Shown: positions 31,405 to 39,531 of the stretch, one piece after another
How the letters are laid out: every line of letters starts with the position of its first letter
Numbering within the stretch: the stretch's first letter is position 1
Assembly (NCBI GenBank): GCA_964453655.1
Contig: CAYVSP010000002.1
Location: forward strand, 1 to 51,550
Direction: 5' to 3'
DNA: 51,550 nucleotides
From: CAYVSP01 sp964453655
GTDB lineage: Bacteria; Patescibacteriota; Saccharimonadia; Saccharimonadales; CAYVSP01
Program-made: the position numbers and the translations under genes
Notes under the pieces: generated by a model
What the model saw: only the letters and a program-made list of their open reading frames with translations
Told to the model about the DNA's origin: nothing
The model's database searches: none

Positions 31405-32513
31405 ACATTAAACCTGAACTCCACTACGTCATTTGGCTGCATCACGTAGCTTTTACCTTCGGTACGGACTTTGCCGGCCGAGCGCGCAGCGGTCAAGGAA
31501 CCGGCGACAACTAAGTCGTTATAATCAACTACTTCTGCGGCAATAAAGCCCCGTTCAAAATCGGAGTGAATAACTCCGGCCGCTTGCGGGGCAGTGGCGT
31601 CTTTAGGTATTGTCCAGGCCCGAACTTCTTTTTCACCAGCTGTAAGATAGCTTTGAAGTCCCAGCGTGTCATACGCAGCGTGGATTAGTTTTACAAGACC
31701 GGACTCTGTTTGACCGTAGCTTTCTAGTAATTCCTGACGGTCAGTTTCGTCTAATCCACGCAGTTCGCTCTCCAGTTTAGCGCAGATTAGCAGTGCTTTG
31801 GCTGAACCGACCGTTTTTTGTAAGAATTCCGTTGTTGATTGGCTATCCAAGTCCTTTTCGTCAACATTAAATGCGTATATGATCGGTTTGGCAGTCAATA
31901 GCTGAAGATTATTAAAGTATTCATACTCACCACTATCATTTCTAATATTCCTAAGAATATTAGAATGATACAAAGGTTCATTTTTTTGTAACAACCCATT
32001 AATGCTTTGCAATAAATCAAGGGTGGGCTTGAGTTTTGGGTCGGCTTTAGCTTCTTTTTGAAGGATTGGCAAGCGCCGCTCGACTGTCTGCAGATCGGCC
32101 AATACTAACTCAGTGTTAATAACCTCAATATCCTTTTTGGGGTCGCTGTGCTGGCCGGCGGATTCGTCGACATGTTGCACATTCGGGTCATTAAAAGCAC
32201 GCACTACTTGCACAATCGCATTAGTGGAACGGATATGGCTCAGGAATTGGTTGCCTAATCCTTCGCCTTGACTTGCGCCAGCCACCAAACCGGCAATATC
32301 TACGAAGGTAACAGTTGCTGGCTTTATGGGCGCATTACTGTAAAGCTTGGATAATTTTTGCAGCCGTCCATCGGGAATTGGCACAATTCCAGTGTTTGAC
32401 TCAATTGTGGCAAAAGGGTAGTTAGCCGCTAAAATATTATTGTCGGTTAAAGCGTTAAAAAGAGTGGACTTACCAACATTCGGTAATCCGACAATCCCTA
32501 TAGATAAAGACAT
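31401..32513 (-). CDS. ychF: Ribosome-binding ATPase YchF
   Basis: 370 residues. The Obg-family G domain has P-loop GLPNVGKSTLFN, switch region, VDIAGLVAGASQGEGLGNQF (G3) and FNVDEKD in place of NKxD, the substitution linked to ATP rather than GTP use. A coiled-coil segment is inserted (about 130-190) and the C-terminal TGS domain ends QPNDVVEFRFNV. It binds ribosomes and responds to stress. The stretch HSNILRNIRND (about 184-194) replaces the usual acidic helix and is encoded by a palindrome found elsewhere in the window. TACAAT lies six bases before the ATG. Confidence 0.95.
   Translation of the reverse strand: MSLSIGIVGLPNVGKSTLFNALTDNNILAANYPFATIESNTGIVPIPDGRLQKLSKLYSNAPIKPATVTFVDIAGLVAGASQGEGLGNQFLSHIRSTNAIVQVVRAFNDPNVQHVDESAGQHSDPKKDIEVINTELVLADLQTVERRLPILQKEAKADPKLKPTLDLLQSINGLLQKNEPLYHSNILRNIRNDSGEYEYFNNLQLLTAKPIIYAFNVDEKDLDSQSTTEFLQKTVGSAKALLICAKLESELRGLDETDRQELLESYGQTESGLVKLIHAAYDTLGLQSYLTAGEKEVRAWTIPKDATAPQAAGVIHSDFERGFIAAEVVDYNDLVVAGSLTAARSAGKVRTEGKSYVMQPNDVVEFRFNV
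31940..31965. repeat. Palindrome inside ychF, copy of the ArsR operator
   Basis: The halves are TTCTAATATTCCT and AAGAATATTAGAA (12 of 13 complementary). Compared with 27538-27563 read on the opposite strand it differs at one base of 26. The flanks TATCAT and ATGATA extend the symmetry with one extra base. Confidence 0.75.
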
Positions 32514-32519
32514 GCGGTT

Positions 32520-32525
32520 ATTGTA
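32520..32525 (-). promoter_or_regulatory. -10 box, leaderless ychF
   Basis: On the minus strand TACAAT, six bases before the ATG at 32513. It lies back to back with the promoter of the metalloprotease gene. Confidence 0.5.
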
Positions 32526-32539
32526 ACAGATTAGGAGTA

Positions 32540-32568
32540 TTGATAAAATAATCCAGTTATTCTATAAT
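32540..32568 (+). promoter_or_regulatory. Promoter of the metalloprotease gene, leaderless
   Basis: TTGATA (32540-32545), 17-nt spacer, TATAAT (32563-32568), seven bases to the ATG at 32576. Confidence 0.65.
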
Positions 32569-32575
32569 ATGGTTT

Positions 32576-33964
32576 ATGTCACGTGAGACAGGTGTTTTAC
32601 CTGAGCAACGATTGGATTATGCAGAAGCTTATATTCGAGAAACTCCTGAAATTGCTGGATTTCAAGGCTATGAGCATTTGCGTAATAATCAAGCAGCACA
32701 GCGCAAAGCCTTTATCGCGGGAGAGCAGCCGGAACTCTCACTAACTTACCCAGATCTTACTTTTGATAATCTTGGGCCGCTAGCTCAAAAAGCGGAACAT
32801 GCAGCGCTAATGTTAACTGTTGGTGATCAGACAGATAAAACTCGAGCACTTTATAATACTGTAGAATACCGGCTGAGCGAGATGGCCTTAATCGGTTTGG
32901 CTATAAGTTTGCAAGATCCAAGTTTGTCTCAAAAAGAACGCGTAGAAACCTTGCAGTGGTTTAAGTGGACCAATGATGCACTCTATGGCAAGCCAGAGCC
33001 AGAGGTTTTCTCGACGCTTTTCAATAAGCGTATTACATCAAAGCTCACAGAATCTCAGCCTGTAGATAGTCATGCTGCCCAACTTCAAGCAGAACTTGAG
33101 GGACTTGTCGGTGCTGTAGAAGAATCAGGCTATCAGCTATATCGTCCCAGTCAACAAACCGTGGAACGATTAGCCGGGCTGGTTGATGAACGATTTGATT
33201 CACTTGTGGACACCATTAATCCAGACGAAACTTACGATGTTGACGGCATGGTTGGAGCGCTAAGGACCGCTTTAAATAAAGTAGGAGCTTACCGATTTGG
33301 GTGGAAAGCGAAAATTGCCAAGAACTCATCTGCGCTAGCGGTCTCGGCTCATCAAAAAATTGTTGAAGTTGGCGAGAATCGTCCGGAACTTAAAGGCAAA
33401 GAGTTAAGCACCCGAATTATGCACGAGATTGGTATTCATGCGCTCAGGTCCATTAATGCTGAACAGTCCGGCTGGCTGTCTGCCGCCTACGGCCAGGATG
33501 GTTACCTGCCATTCGAAGAAGCACTAGCTACAGCGCTAGAAGATGCCTACAACGGCAAATTTGTCGATCACGGCGTTGATTATTATCTGATTGCTGGACT
33601 TGCTTATGGTTTAGACGGACATGAAACGCGCGACTTTAGGGAAGTCTATGAAATAATGTGGCGAACACATGCACTTGATGGCCTTCAAGAGGACGGTGCA
33701 AATTTTGATGAAAAAGCGCTTGATGAGGCCAAAAGCAAGGCCTTCACCCAGTGTTTGCGCATGTTTCGCGGCACTAGCACAAAAGATAAAGGCGTTATTT
33801 ATTCCAAGGACCTGGCATATTTTGTAGGGCAGGAGCTGGCCTGGTCAGTACTTGATAATGTACAGACACAGGAAGATTTTGAGTTGTTGCTTACTGGCAA
33901 GTTAGATCTCACCAAAGACGACCATTTAAAAGTAGCCCACAAGATCCTAGAAGCAAATCAATAA
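32576..33964 (+). CDS. HExxxH metalloprotease (DUF1704 / MATCAP-like)
   Basis: 462 residues. The motif HEIGIH (H283, E284, H288) followed by FEEALATALE about 30 residues later fits the DUF1704 family, whose eukaryotic members include the tubulin tyrosine carboxypeptidases MATCAP/KIAA0895. These zinc enzymes use HExxxH with a downstream glutamate. Further C-terminal helices (REVYEIMWRTHALDG and FRGTSTKDKGVIYSKDLAY) also match. The bacterial substrate is unknown. The N-terminal 170 residues are helical. No signal peptide is seen, so it is probably cytoplasmic. Confidence 0.8.
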   Translation: MSRETGVLPEQRLDYAEAYIRETPEIAGFQGYEHLRNNQAAQRKAFIAGEQPELSLTYPDLTFDNLGPLAQKAEHAALMLTVGDQTDKTRALYNTVEYRLSEMALIGLAISLQDPSLSQKERVETLQWFKWTNDALYGKPEPEVFSTLFNKRITSKLTESQPVDSHAAQLQAELEGLVGAVEESGYQLYRPSQQTVERLAGLVDERFDSLVDTINPDETYDVDGMVGALRTALNKVGAYRFGWKAKIAKNSSALAVSAHQKIVEVGENRPELKGKELSTRIMHEIGIHALRSINAEQSGWLSAAYGQDGYLPFEEALATALEDAYNGKFVDHGVDYYLIAGLAYGLDGHETRDFREVYEIMWRTHALDGLQEDGANFDEKALDEAKSKAFTQCLRMFRGTSTKDKGVIYSKDLAYFVGQELAWSVLDNVQTQEDFELLLTGKLDLTKDDHLKVAHKILEANQ

Positions 33965-34006
33965 AACTCCGAACATAGAAAATATCTAGCTGAGGCTTGG
34001 AAGACC

Positions 34007-34036
34007 TTAGACAACCCTGGGCCAAACTGGTACAAT
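34007..34036 (+). promoter_or_regulatory. Promoter of the adhesin operon
   Basis: TTAGAC (34007-34012), 18-nt spacer, TACAAT (34031-34036). The ATG at 34056 leaves a leader of about 12-14 bases. Confidence 0.5.
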
Positions 34037-34055
34037 CAGCATAAGCGTAATAAAA

Positions 34056-34430
34056 ATGAGCAACCAGCCAGAAAAACCAGTTGTCGGCGAAGTTAAAGCA
34101 GGGCCCAGGCTACTTGCTTCTGCCTCCGGCTTTTTTTCTAGGGCTGCAAAGAAACTAAAACTTTCTAAGCTGCCCAAATCAGTTAAAATTTTACTACTTC
34201 TGCTTCTAGTTTTAGTAGTAATTGGTGGCACATATGGCATGCATGTACAGAAGAAAAAGTTGTCCGAGCAAGTGGCGCCCCCTGCAGAAGTCAAAGCATC
34301 TCAACCAACTGGCCCTGCACCAAAATCAGAAAAGAGCAAGGGACCTCAGCCTAATGGAACAATTCAAGTTAATCCAAACGTTGGTCCTGATGGCAAACCC
34401 ATAAAACCAAAGCCAGCGAGAGGCGGTTAA
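34056..34430 (+). CDS. Single-pass membrane protein of unknown function
   Basis: 124 residues. A cytoplasmic N-terminus (about 1-42) precedes one membrane segment (about 43-61, VKILLLLLLVLVVIGGTYG), and then a lysine- and proline-rich outer tail (KPKPARGG at the end). No family is recognised. It ends three bases before the large surface protein and probably shares its transcript, perhaps as a partner in anchoring. Confidence 0.6.
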   Translation: MSNQPEKPVVGEVKAGPRLLASASGFFSRAAKKLKLSKLPKSVKILLLLLLVLVVIGGTYGMHVQKKKLSEQVAPPAEVKASQPTGPAPKSEKSKGPQPNGTIQVNPNVGPDGKPIKPKPARGG

Positions 34431-34433
34431 TAT

Positions 34434-36734
34434 ATGATTACTATGCTGTTTCGAAGCTCAACCAAACTAAAGCTACTGTTAAGTTTTGGTCTGTTACTAG
34501 GCTGTTTAAGTTTAAAAATTTCACTTCCCAACAAAGCAAGTGCCTATATTGATAATCCGAACGTACCAAACTATATTGAACAAGCTCTAGATGACAGCTG
34601 CCCTGGTCCTGGCCAGCCAGGACAAACAGGACATATTGTCTACTTTAGTCCAACCACCATTAGCTCAAAGGACGGCACTGGCAACACAGGAGTCTATGGC
34701 ACATCTTTAGTATGCAATGATGCTAACTATAGCGATGTAACAGAAATTCATATAAGCGTTTACAGTATTGTCAGAACAGCCGGTAACGGTAACGTATCTC
34801 TTTCAAGCAATGACTTTTATCCACCGGATATACACTCCAAGGAATACGCCACGGGACCTGCCAGCGGGACGGCATTCTTTACTAACTTAAGTCCCGGTCA
34901 GAATTGCTGGAATTTTTATTTTAATGCATCGGCAAAGTATGGAGGGTCAACAAGTTTTTCCAATGCTCCAGGGAGCAATAGCTTATGCATAACTTATAAC
35001 CAAGTTTATACTGAACTAGGAAGTTGCGATGTGCTTACTATTGCTGGTATTAACCCAGACGTTCAGGCTGTGGTGTTAAGTCCCGGCCAGGCGTTCCAAG
35101 CATCCTTTAATGTATCCAATCAAGGAACAACAGCGTGGCCAGTTGGGCAATCTATTCCGCCAACTGTTCCTGGTGACCCGGGTCCTCAATCATCAAGATA
35201 TAAACTAGGAAGCTACAATGCGTTTAGTGGTGTTAAAGACGGGACAGAATGGGGTCCAAAAAGGCTTGAATTATGGGGAGTCAGTACGGGGTTTGGTCCT
35301 ATTCATCCTGCGGGAACCACCATTGGGCCGGAGACCTATAACTTTACTGCACCCAATACTCCAGGTACCTATGTCTTTGGCTGGCGTATTTTGAAAACAG
35401 GTGGCAATGATTTAGTAGGACAATGCGCAGTCGCTGTAACAGTTGCACAACCACCACCTCCGCCACCAAATCTTAGCTGCGGTGGCATATCACCAACTTC
35501 CGCCGAAGAGGGTGTAGGATTTACCCTAGGAGTAAGTTTTAGCAATGGTCCTGGTAGCAGTACATTAACAGGAGCTAGGCTAAGCGTCACGGTGACCAAT
35601 AGCTCTGGATCTACCGTCTTTACGAATGCCAATACTTCATTTACTCCGAATCCCTTACCAGCAAACACCTCTGCAACTGGCAATAATAGTCTTACACTTT
35701 CACCTGCCGGAGACTACACGGTTAAATGGACTGTCAGCGGCGGAAATACACCCACAACGCTCAATTGTTCACAACCACTCCCCGTTGCCAGAAGACCATT
35801 CTTTACATTACGTAATGGAGATATGGGCGTTGGTACGGCCAAATCATGTACTGGTTGGGGCCCACCGACATCTAGTAACCCAAGTATTCTGGTATGGAAT
35901 AACAACGCGTCAGGTCCAAGCGATACTGGCCCTGGCACTAACCTTGCAGTCTATGCACTGAAATTGATTAATGGATTTGCTTCTGCTCAACAACCATCAG
36001 GCTCAGCTTCTCCGCGGGGCCTTATGTTTGCTAATACTCAACCGCAGTTTGGCACGGGTTTTGGAGGCAACCTTTCGGGCGGTATCCCATGCCCGACGGA
36101 TTACTACGCTACACTAAGTAATATTTTGCCAAGTCAAGTAGCTTCATTAGGACCAAGCACGTCTGTATTAGATAGCGATCAGGTTTTCAAGAAGACGAAT
36201 GGGAACCTAACAATTACCGGCGGTACAGTTGCAGCAGGTACAGCAAGTACGGCAGGCCATCGACCAACTATTTTTGTGAAGAACCACGACGTATTTATTA
36301 GTGGCGACATAGTATTTTCTGGCTCTGCAGGGAGTGTTGGCCAACTACAGAACTTCTATCTGATTGTCAGTAACGGCAACATTTATATTAAACCCTCAGT
36401 CAGTCAACTTTACGGAGTCTATGTGGCTCAACCAGATAGTAGTGGCAATAATGGCAAAATATACACATGCTCCAGCGGTGCCGCACCTCCTACTAGCAGC
36501 GCCATAAATAATAACTGTAGTAGCACAGTGCTTAATGTATTTGGTGCCTTTGAAGCTAAGGAACTCAAACTTTATCGAAGTACTGGCACAGTTGGCAGAA
36601 ATACTCCAGCAGAAATCTTTACAACCACCACTAATACATGGCTAGCTACTCCTTGCGTGATTGCTGATAACTGTAGTTCTAACGGCAGTGTATGGAAACC
36701 AGATGCGATCACAAGTCTACCACCAATATTGTAA
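34434..36734 (+). CDS. Large secreted surface protein with NBR1-like domain
   Basis: 766 residues. A signal peptide (about 10-35, LKLLLSFGLLLGCLSLKIS, with a likely cleavage after KASA) is followed by a Ser/Gly/Thr-rich region (40-200), an NBR1-like Ig domain (about 205-335; FQASFNVSNQGTTAWPVGQ and NTPGTYVFGWRIL), a CARDB/DUF11-like beta domain (about 345-450) and a C-terminal beta-rich domain (590-766) with repeated strands FVKNHDVFISGDIVFSGSAG and YLIVSNGNIYIKPS. No C-terminal anchor is seen. Its place just upstream of pilM suggests a pilus-associated or surface adhesin. Confidence 0.7.
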   Translation: MITMLFRSSTKLKLLLSFGLLLGCLSLKISLPNKASAYIDNPNVPNYIEQALDDSCPGPGQPGQTGHIVYFSPTTISSKDGTGNTGVYGTSLVCNDANYSDVTEIHISVYSIVRTAGNGNVSLSSNDFYPPDIHSKEYATGPASGTAFFTNLSPGQNCWNFYFNASAKYGGSTSFSNAPGSNSLCITYNQVYTELGSCDVLTIAGINPDVQAVVLSPGQAFQASFNVSNQGTTAWPVGQSIPPTVPGDPGPQSSRYKLGSYNAFSGVKDGTEWGPKRLELWGVSTGFGPIHPAGTTIGPETYNFTAPNTPGTYVFGWRILKTGGNDLVGQCAVAVTVAQPPPPPPNLSCGGISPTSAEEGVGFTLGVSFSNGPGSSTLTGARLSVTVTNSSGSTVFTNANTSFTPNPLPANTSATGNNSLTLSPAGDYTVKWTVSGGNTPTTLNCSQPLPVARRPFFTLRNGDMGVGTAKSCTGWGPPTSSNPSILVWNNNASGPSDTGPGTNLAVYALKLINGFASAQQPSGSASPRGLMFANTQPQFGTGFGGNLSGGIPCPTDYYATLSNILPSQVASLGPSTSVLDSDQVFKKTNGNLTITGGTVAAGTASTAGHRPTIFVKNHDVFISGDIVFSGSAGSVGQLQNFYLIVSNGNIYIKPSVSQLYGVYVAQPDSSGNNGKIYTCSSGAAPPTSSAINNNCSSTVLNVFGAFEAKELKLYRSTGTVGRNTPAEIFTTTTNTWLATPCVIADNCSSNGSVWKPDAITSLPPIL

Positions 36735-36741
36735 AAAGAGG

Positions 36742-36771
36742 TTGCGAATAATCTTAACGCTTATGTATAAT
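36742..36771 (+). promoter_or_regulatory. Promoter of the pilM operon
   Basis: TTGCGA (36742-36747), 18-nt spacer, TATAAT (36766-36771). It leaves a leader of about 100 bases before pilM, one of the longest in the window, with no obvious Shine-Dalgarno at its end. Confidence 0.55.
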
Positions 36772-36876
36772 CAAGGACAACTAGGAATCAACTAGCCATA
36801 ATTTGTGTGGCACAGGTTCCAGGAAAGTATATGGCCATACCAGAAACACACAACACAGTAGTAGGACCCTAGAAGC

Positions 36877-37914
36877 ATGAATATACTGAGTGGGGTATCA
36901 GACTTTTTCGGATTAGACATAGGCACTACGGCAATTCGTTTAGTGCAACTTAGAGGTAGCAATCCCAAGGCGCTTATTAAATATGCCTATACTCCTATTG
37001 ATAGCAAACTTGCCTTAAGTGACTCCAAAGCTGATCAGCAAAAAGTCGTGCAGATACTTCGTGATTTGCTTGAGCAAGCAAACGTGTCTACCCGCAACGT
37101 TGCTGTTGGCGTGCCATCAGACCGTGTTTTTACCACGGTAGTAGACATCGACAGGTTAGACTCGGATGAATTAGCTAAAACAATTCAGTATCAGGCCGAT
37201 TCATTAATTCCGACGCCGCTGAACGAGTCGAAACTTGACTGGGCAGTATTAGGTGATTCTCCTAAAGATAAAACCAAAGTTGAGGTATTACTCTCCAGTG
37301 TGACAAATCAGTTTGTAGAAAATCGCCTGGATATGCTGGAATCAATCGGGCTTAATGTAATTGCCTTTGAACCAGATAGCATTGCACTAACTAGAGCGGT
37401 TGTACCAATAGATAGCTCTAATCCTCAAATGATTCTTGATATTGGCAACAAGGCGACCGATTTGGTTGTTACTATGAATGGTTCGCCGCGTCTTATAAGG
37501 TCAATACCTACGGGGAGTGAGGCAATTTTACGAGCGGCAATGCAAAATCTGAACATAGAGGATAAACAAGCTCAACAGTTTGTTTTCAAATTTGGCCTAG
37601 CGAAGGATAAACTGGAAGGCCAGATATACAATGCCATTATTAATACCATCGAAATTTTGACAAGCGAGATTGAGAAGTCCATTAAATTTTTTCAGGCACG
37701 TTACGAAAACACTAAATTGGAGCGCATCATTGTTACGGGTGGTGCTTCAGCCTTGCCTGAATTTCCGCTTTTTTTGGCAAATAAGATCGGTGTTAACGTT
37801 GAGATCGGTAATGCCTGGCGGAACGTAAGTTTTCCAAACTCGCGCCAAAACGAACTACTAGCGGTGTCTAATCATTTCGGCGTGGCTGCCGGTCTAGCAG
37901 AGAGGCAGGAATAA
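36877..37914 (+). CDS. pilM: Type IV pilus assembly protein PilM
   Basis: 345 residues with the actin-like ATPase fold of PilM: FFGLDIGTTAIRLVQL at the start (phosphate 1), MILDIGNKATDLVVTMNG (phosphate 2) and RIIVTGGASALPEFPLFL (adenosine). It sits on the cytoplasmic face and binds the N-terminus of PilN, linking the inner platform to the motors. The stop overlaps the pilN ATG by one base (TAATG). Confidence 0.93.
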   Translation: MNILSGVSDFFGLDIGTTAIRLVQLRGSNPKALIKYAYTPIDSKLALSDSKADQQKVVQILRDLLEQANVSTRNVAVGVPSDRVFTTVVDIDRLDSDELAKTIQYQADSLIPTPLNESKLDWAVLGDSPKDKTKVEVLLSSVTNQFVENRLDMLESIGLNVIAFEPDSIALTRAVVPIDSSNPQMILDIGNKATDLVVTMNGSPRLIRSIPTGSEAILRAAMQNLNIEDKQAQQFVFKFGLAKDKLEGQIYNAIINTIEILTSEIEKSIKFFQARYENTKLERIIVTGGASALPEFPLFLANKIGVNVEIGNAWRNVSFPNSRQNELLAVSNHFGVAAGLAERQE

Positions 37915-38591
37915 TGGTTCAATTTAATCTATTGCCAGATGTGAAGCTTGACTTTGTAAAAGCAAGGCGGAGCAAGCACACAGCTATAGTCATAGCTGCC
38001 GCCATTGCCCTAACCACGTTGATAATTTTTGTACTACTTTTCTTAGTTGTTCATGTGGTGCAAAAAAAGCATCTTAACGACTTGAATAACGATATTAAAA
38101 AATACACTGCACAAATTCAAAAAACACCGGATCTAAACAAAATTTTAACTGTCCAAAACCAGCTTCACAGCCTGCCAGGTTTGCATGATCAAAAACCGAT
38201 TGTATCGCGTCTACCAGGCTACATTGCCCAAGTAACTCCCGCACAAGTGAGCATCAGCAGCTTGCAAATCGATCTAAGCGCCCATACTATTACCATTAGT
38301 GGTACAGCCGACCAGCTCAGTACCATTAATACGTATGTTGATACCTTGAAGTTCACCACCTTTGCAAATAAAGACGGCACCAAGCATGGCCAGGCCTTTA
38401 GCAATGTTGTTCTGACAAGTTTTTCTAAAGGCCAACAGACAACTTATTCATTAACAATGAGTTACGATCCGACTATATTTGATAATGCTCAAGAAGTAAC
38501 GCTCACCGTTCCAAAAACTATAACTACCAGAGGTGAAACCGAAAAACCATCGGCGCTTTTTCAGCCGCAACCAACCACGGGAGGACAATAA
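37914..38591 (+). CDS. pilN: Type IV pilus assembly protein PilN
   Basis: 225 residues. The N-terminus FNLLPDVKLDFVK is the PilN signature that docks into PilM. One membrane segment (about 24-48, TAIVIAAAIALTTLIIFVLLFL) is followed by a coiled coil and a ferredoxin-like outer domain with SISSLQIDLSAHTITISGTA. It pairs with PilO to form the alignment complex. Translationally coupled to pilM. Confidence 0.9.
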   Translation: MVQFNLLPDVKLDFVKARRSKHTAIVIAAAIALTTLIIFVLLFLVVHVVQKKHLNDLNNDIKKYTAQIQKTPDLNKILTVQNQLHSLPGLHDQKPIVSRLPGYIAQVTPAQVSISSLQIDLSAHTITISGTADQLSTINTYVDTLKFTTFANKDGTKHGQAFSNVVLTSFSKGQQTTYSLTMSYDPTIFDNAQEVTLTVPKTITTRGETEKPSALFQPQPTTGGQ

Positions 38592-38593
38592 CA

Positions 38594-39268
38594 ATGCCTA
38601 AGCCACAAGCTTCAACGAAACGCCTGATGATAGATAAAGCAAATAGCACGATTGTTATTGTGGTTGCTGTCGCTTCTTTCGTAACGGTATTTTCACTGGT
38701 TGCATCTCGTGCTCTCTTAAGTCAACGTAGTTATCAAGCACGGGTTACAGCCGAAAAAGAAAAAGCGGCCAAGCAACTGAAAGATAACGCCACAGCTGTT
38801 GCTTCATTGCAGACATCTTATAAAGCTTTTGTTGGCACTTCATCTAATTTGCTAGGTGGCAATCCGAATGGCACAGGCGATAAAGATGGTGACAATGCCA
38901 GAATTATACTTGATGCGTTGCCCAGTAAGTACGATTTTCCGGCCGTGGCATCAAGCCTGGAAAAGCTACTAACCAATCAGAGTCTCAAGATTATCAGCAT
39001 TTCCGGCTCTGACCAGGAAGTACAACAAGAAGCTAATGGCAGCAGTCCTACTCCAACGACCGTGGATATGCCTTTCAACATAGTGGTCAGCGGTAGCTAT
39101 GGAGCGTTGCAGAGCTTACTTACGACACTTGAGCGCTCAATACGCCCAATCCAAATACAAACTGTAGATCTATCGGGTACAGACTCCAACATGACTATGA
39201 CTATCTCTGCTAAGACGTTTTATCAGCCTGAGAAAACGCTTAATATCTCGACTAAGGTGGTGAAATGA
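38594..39268 (+). CDS. pilO: PilO-like pilus assembly protein
   Basis: 224 residues. One membrane segment (about 18-40, STIVIVVAVASFVTVFSLVA), then a coiled coil (AEKEKAAKQLKDNATAVASL) and an outer domain (FNIVVSGSYGALQSLLTTLE) with the ferredoxin-like pattern of PilO. It lies two bases after pilN and overlaps the next gene by four. The sequence is diverged, so the name rests on position and layout as well as pattern. Confidence 0.8.
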   Translation: MPKPQASTKRLMIDKANSTIVIVVAVASFVTVFSLVASRALLSQRSYQARVTAEKEKAAKQLKDNATAVASLQTSYKAFVGTSSNLLGGNPNGTGDKDGDNARIILDALPSKYDFPAVASSLEKLLTNQSLKIISISGSDQEVQQEANGSSPTPTTVDMPFNIVVSGSYGALQSLLTTLERSIRPIQIQTVDLSGTDSNMTMTISAKTFYQPEKTLNISTKVVK

Positions 39269-39513
39269 AACAAAAGGACTTTATACTTATTATAGTAGTG
39301 GTATTCATAAGTGGCTTCGTCTCGCTCTTTGTGACCAAGCTAGTCATAGCACCTCCGAAAAACCGTCAACAAAAGGTTGAGGTAGTCGAAGCCATTAGTA
39401 CAGAATTTAATAAGCCTAGTGACAAATACTTCAATAGTAATTCAGTTGACCCAACTAAGCTTATTCAGATTGGCAATAATACAAATCCTACGCCGTTTAA
39501 TACCAAGCAGTAA
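39265..39513 (+). CDS. Small single-pass protein in the pilus operon
   Basis: 82 residues. One membrane segment (about 6-28, FILIIVVVFISGFVSLFVTKL) and an Asn/Pro-rich outer tail. Its place after pilO is that of pilP in Gram-negative operons, but it lacks a lipobox and is too short; it is probably a lineage-specific platform part. ATGA overlap with pilO. Confidence 0.65.
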   Translation: MKQKDFILIIVVVFISGFVSLFVTKLVIAPPKNRQQKVEVVEAISTEFNKPSDKYFNSNSVDPTKLIQIGNNTNPTPFNTKQ

Positions 39514-39531
39514 AGCGGATAAGGTCACTAT

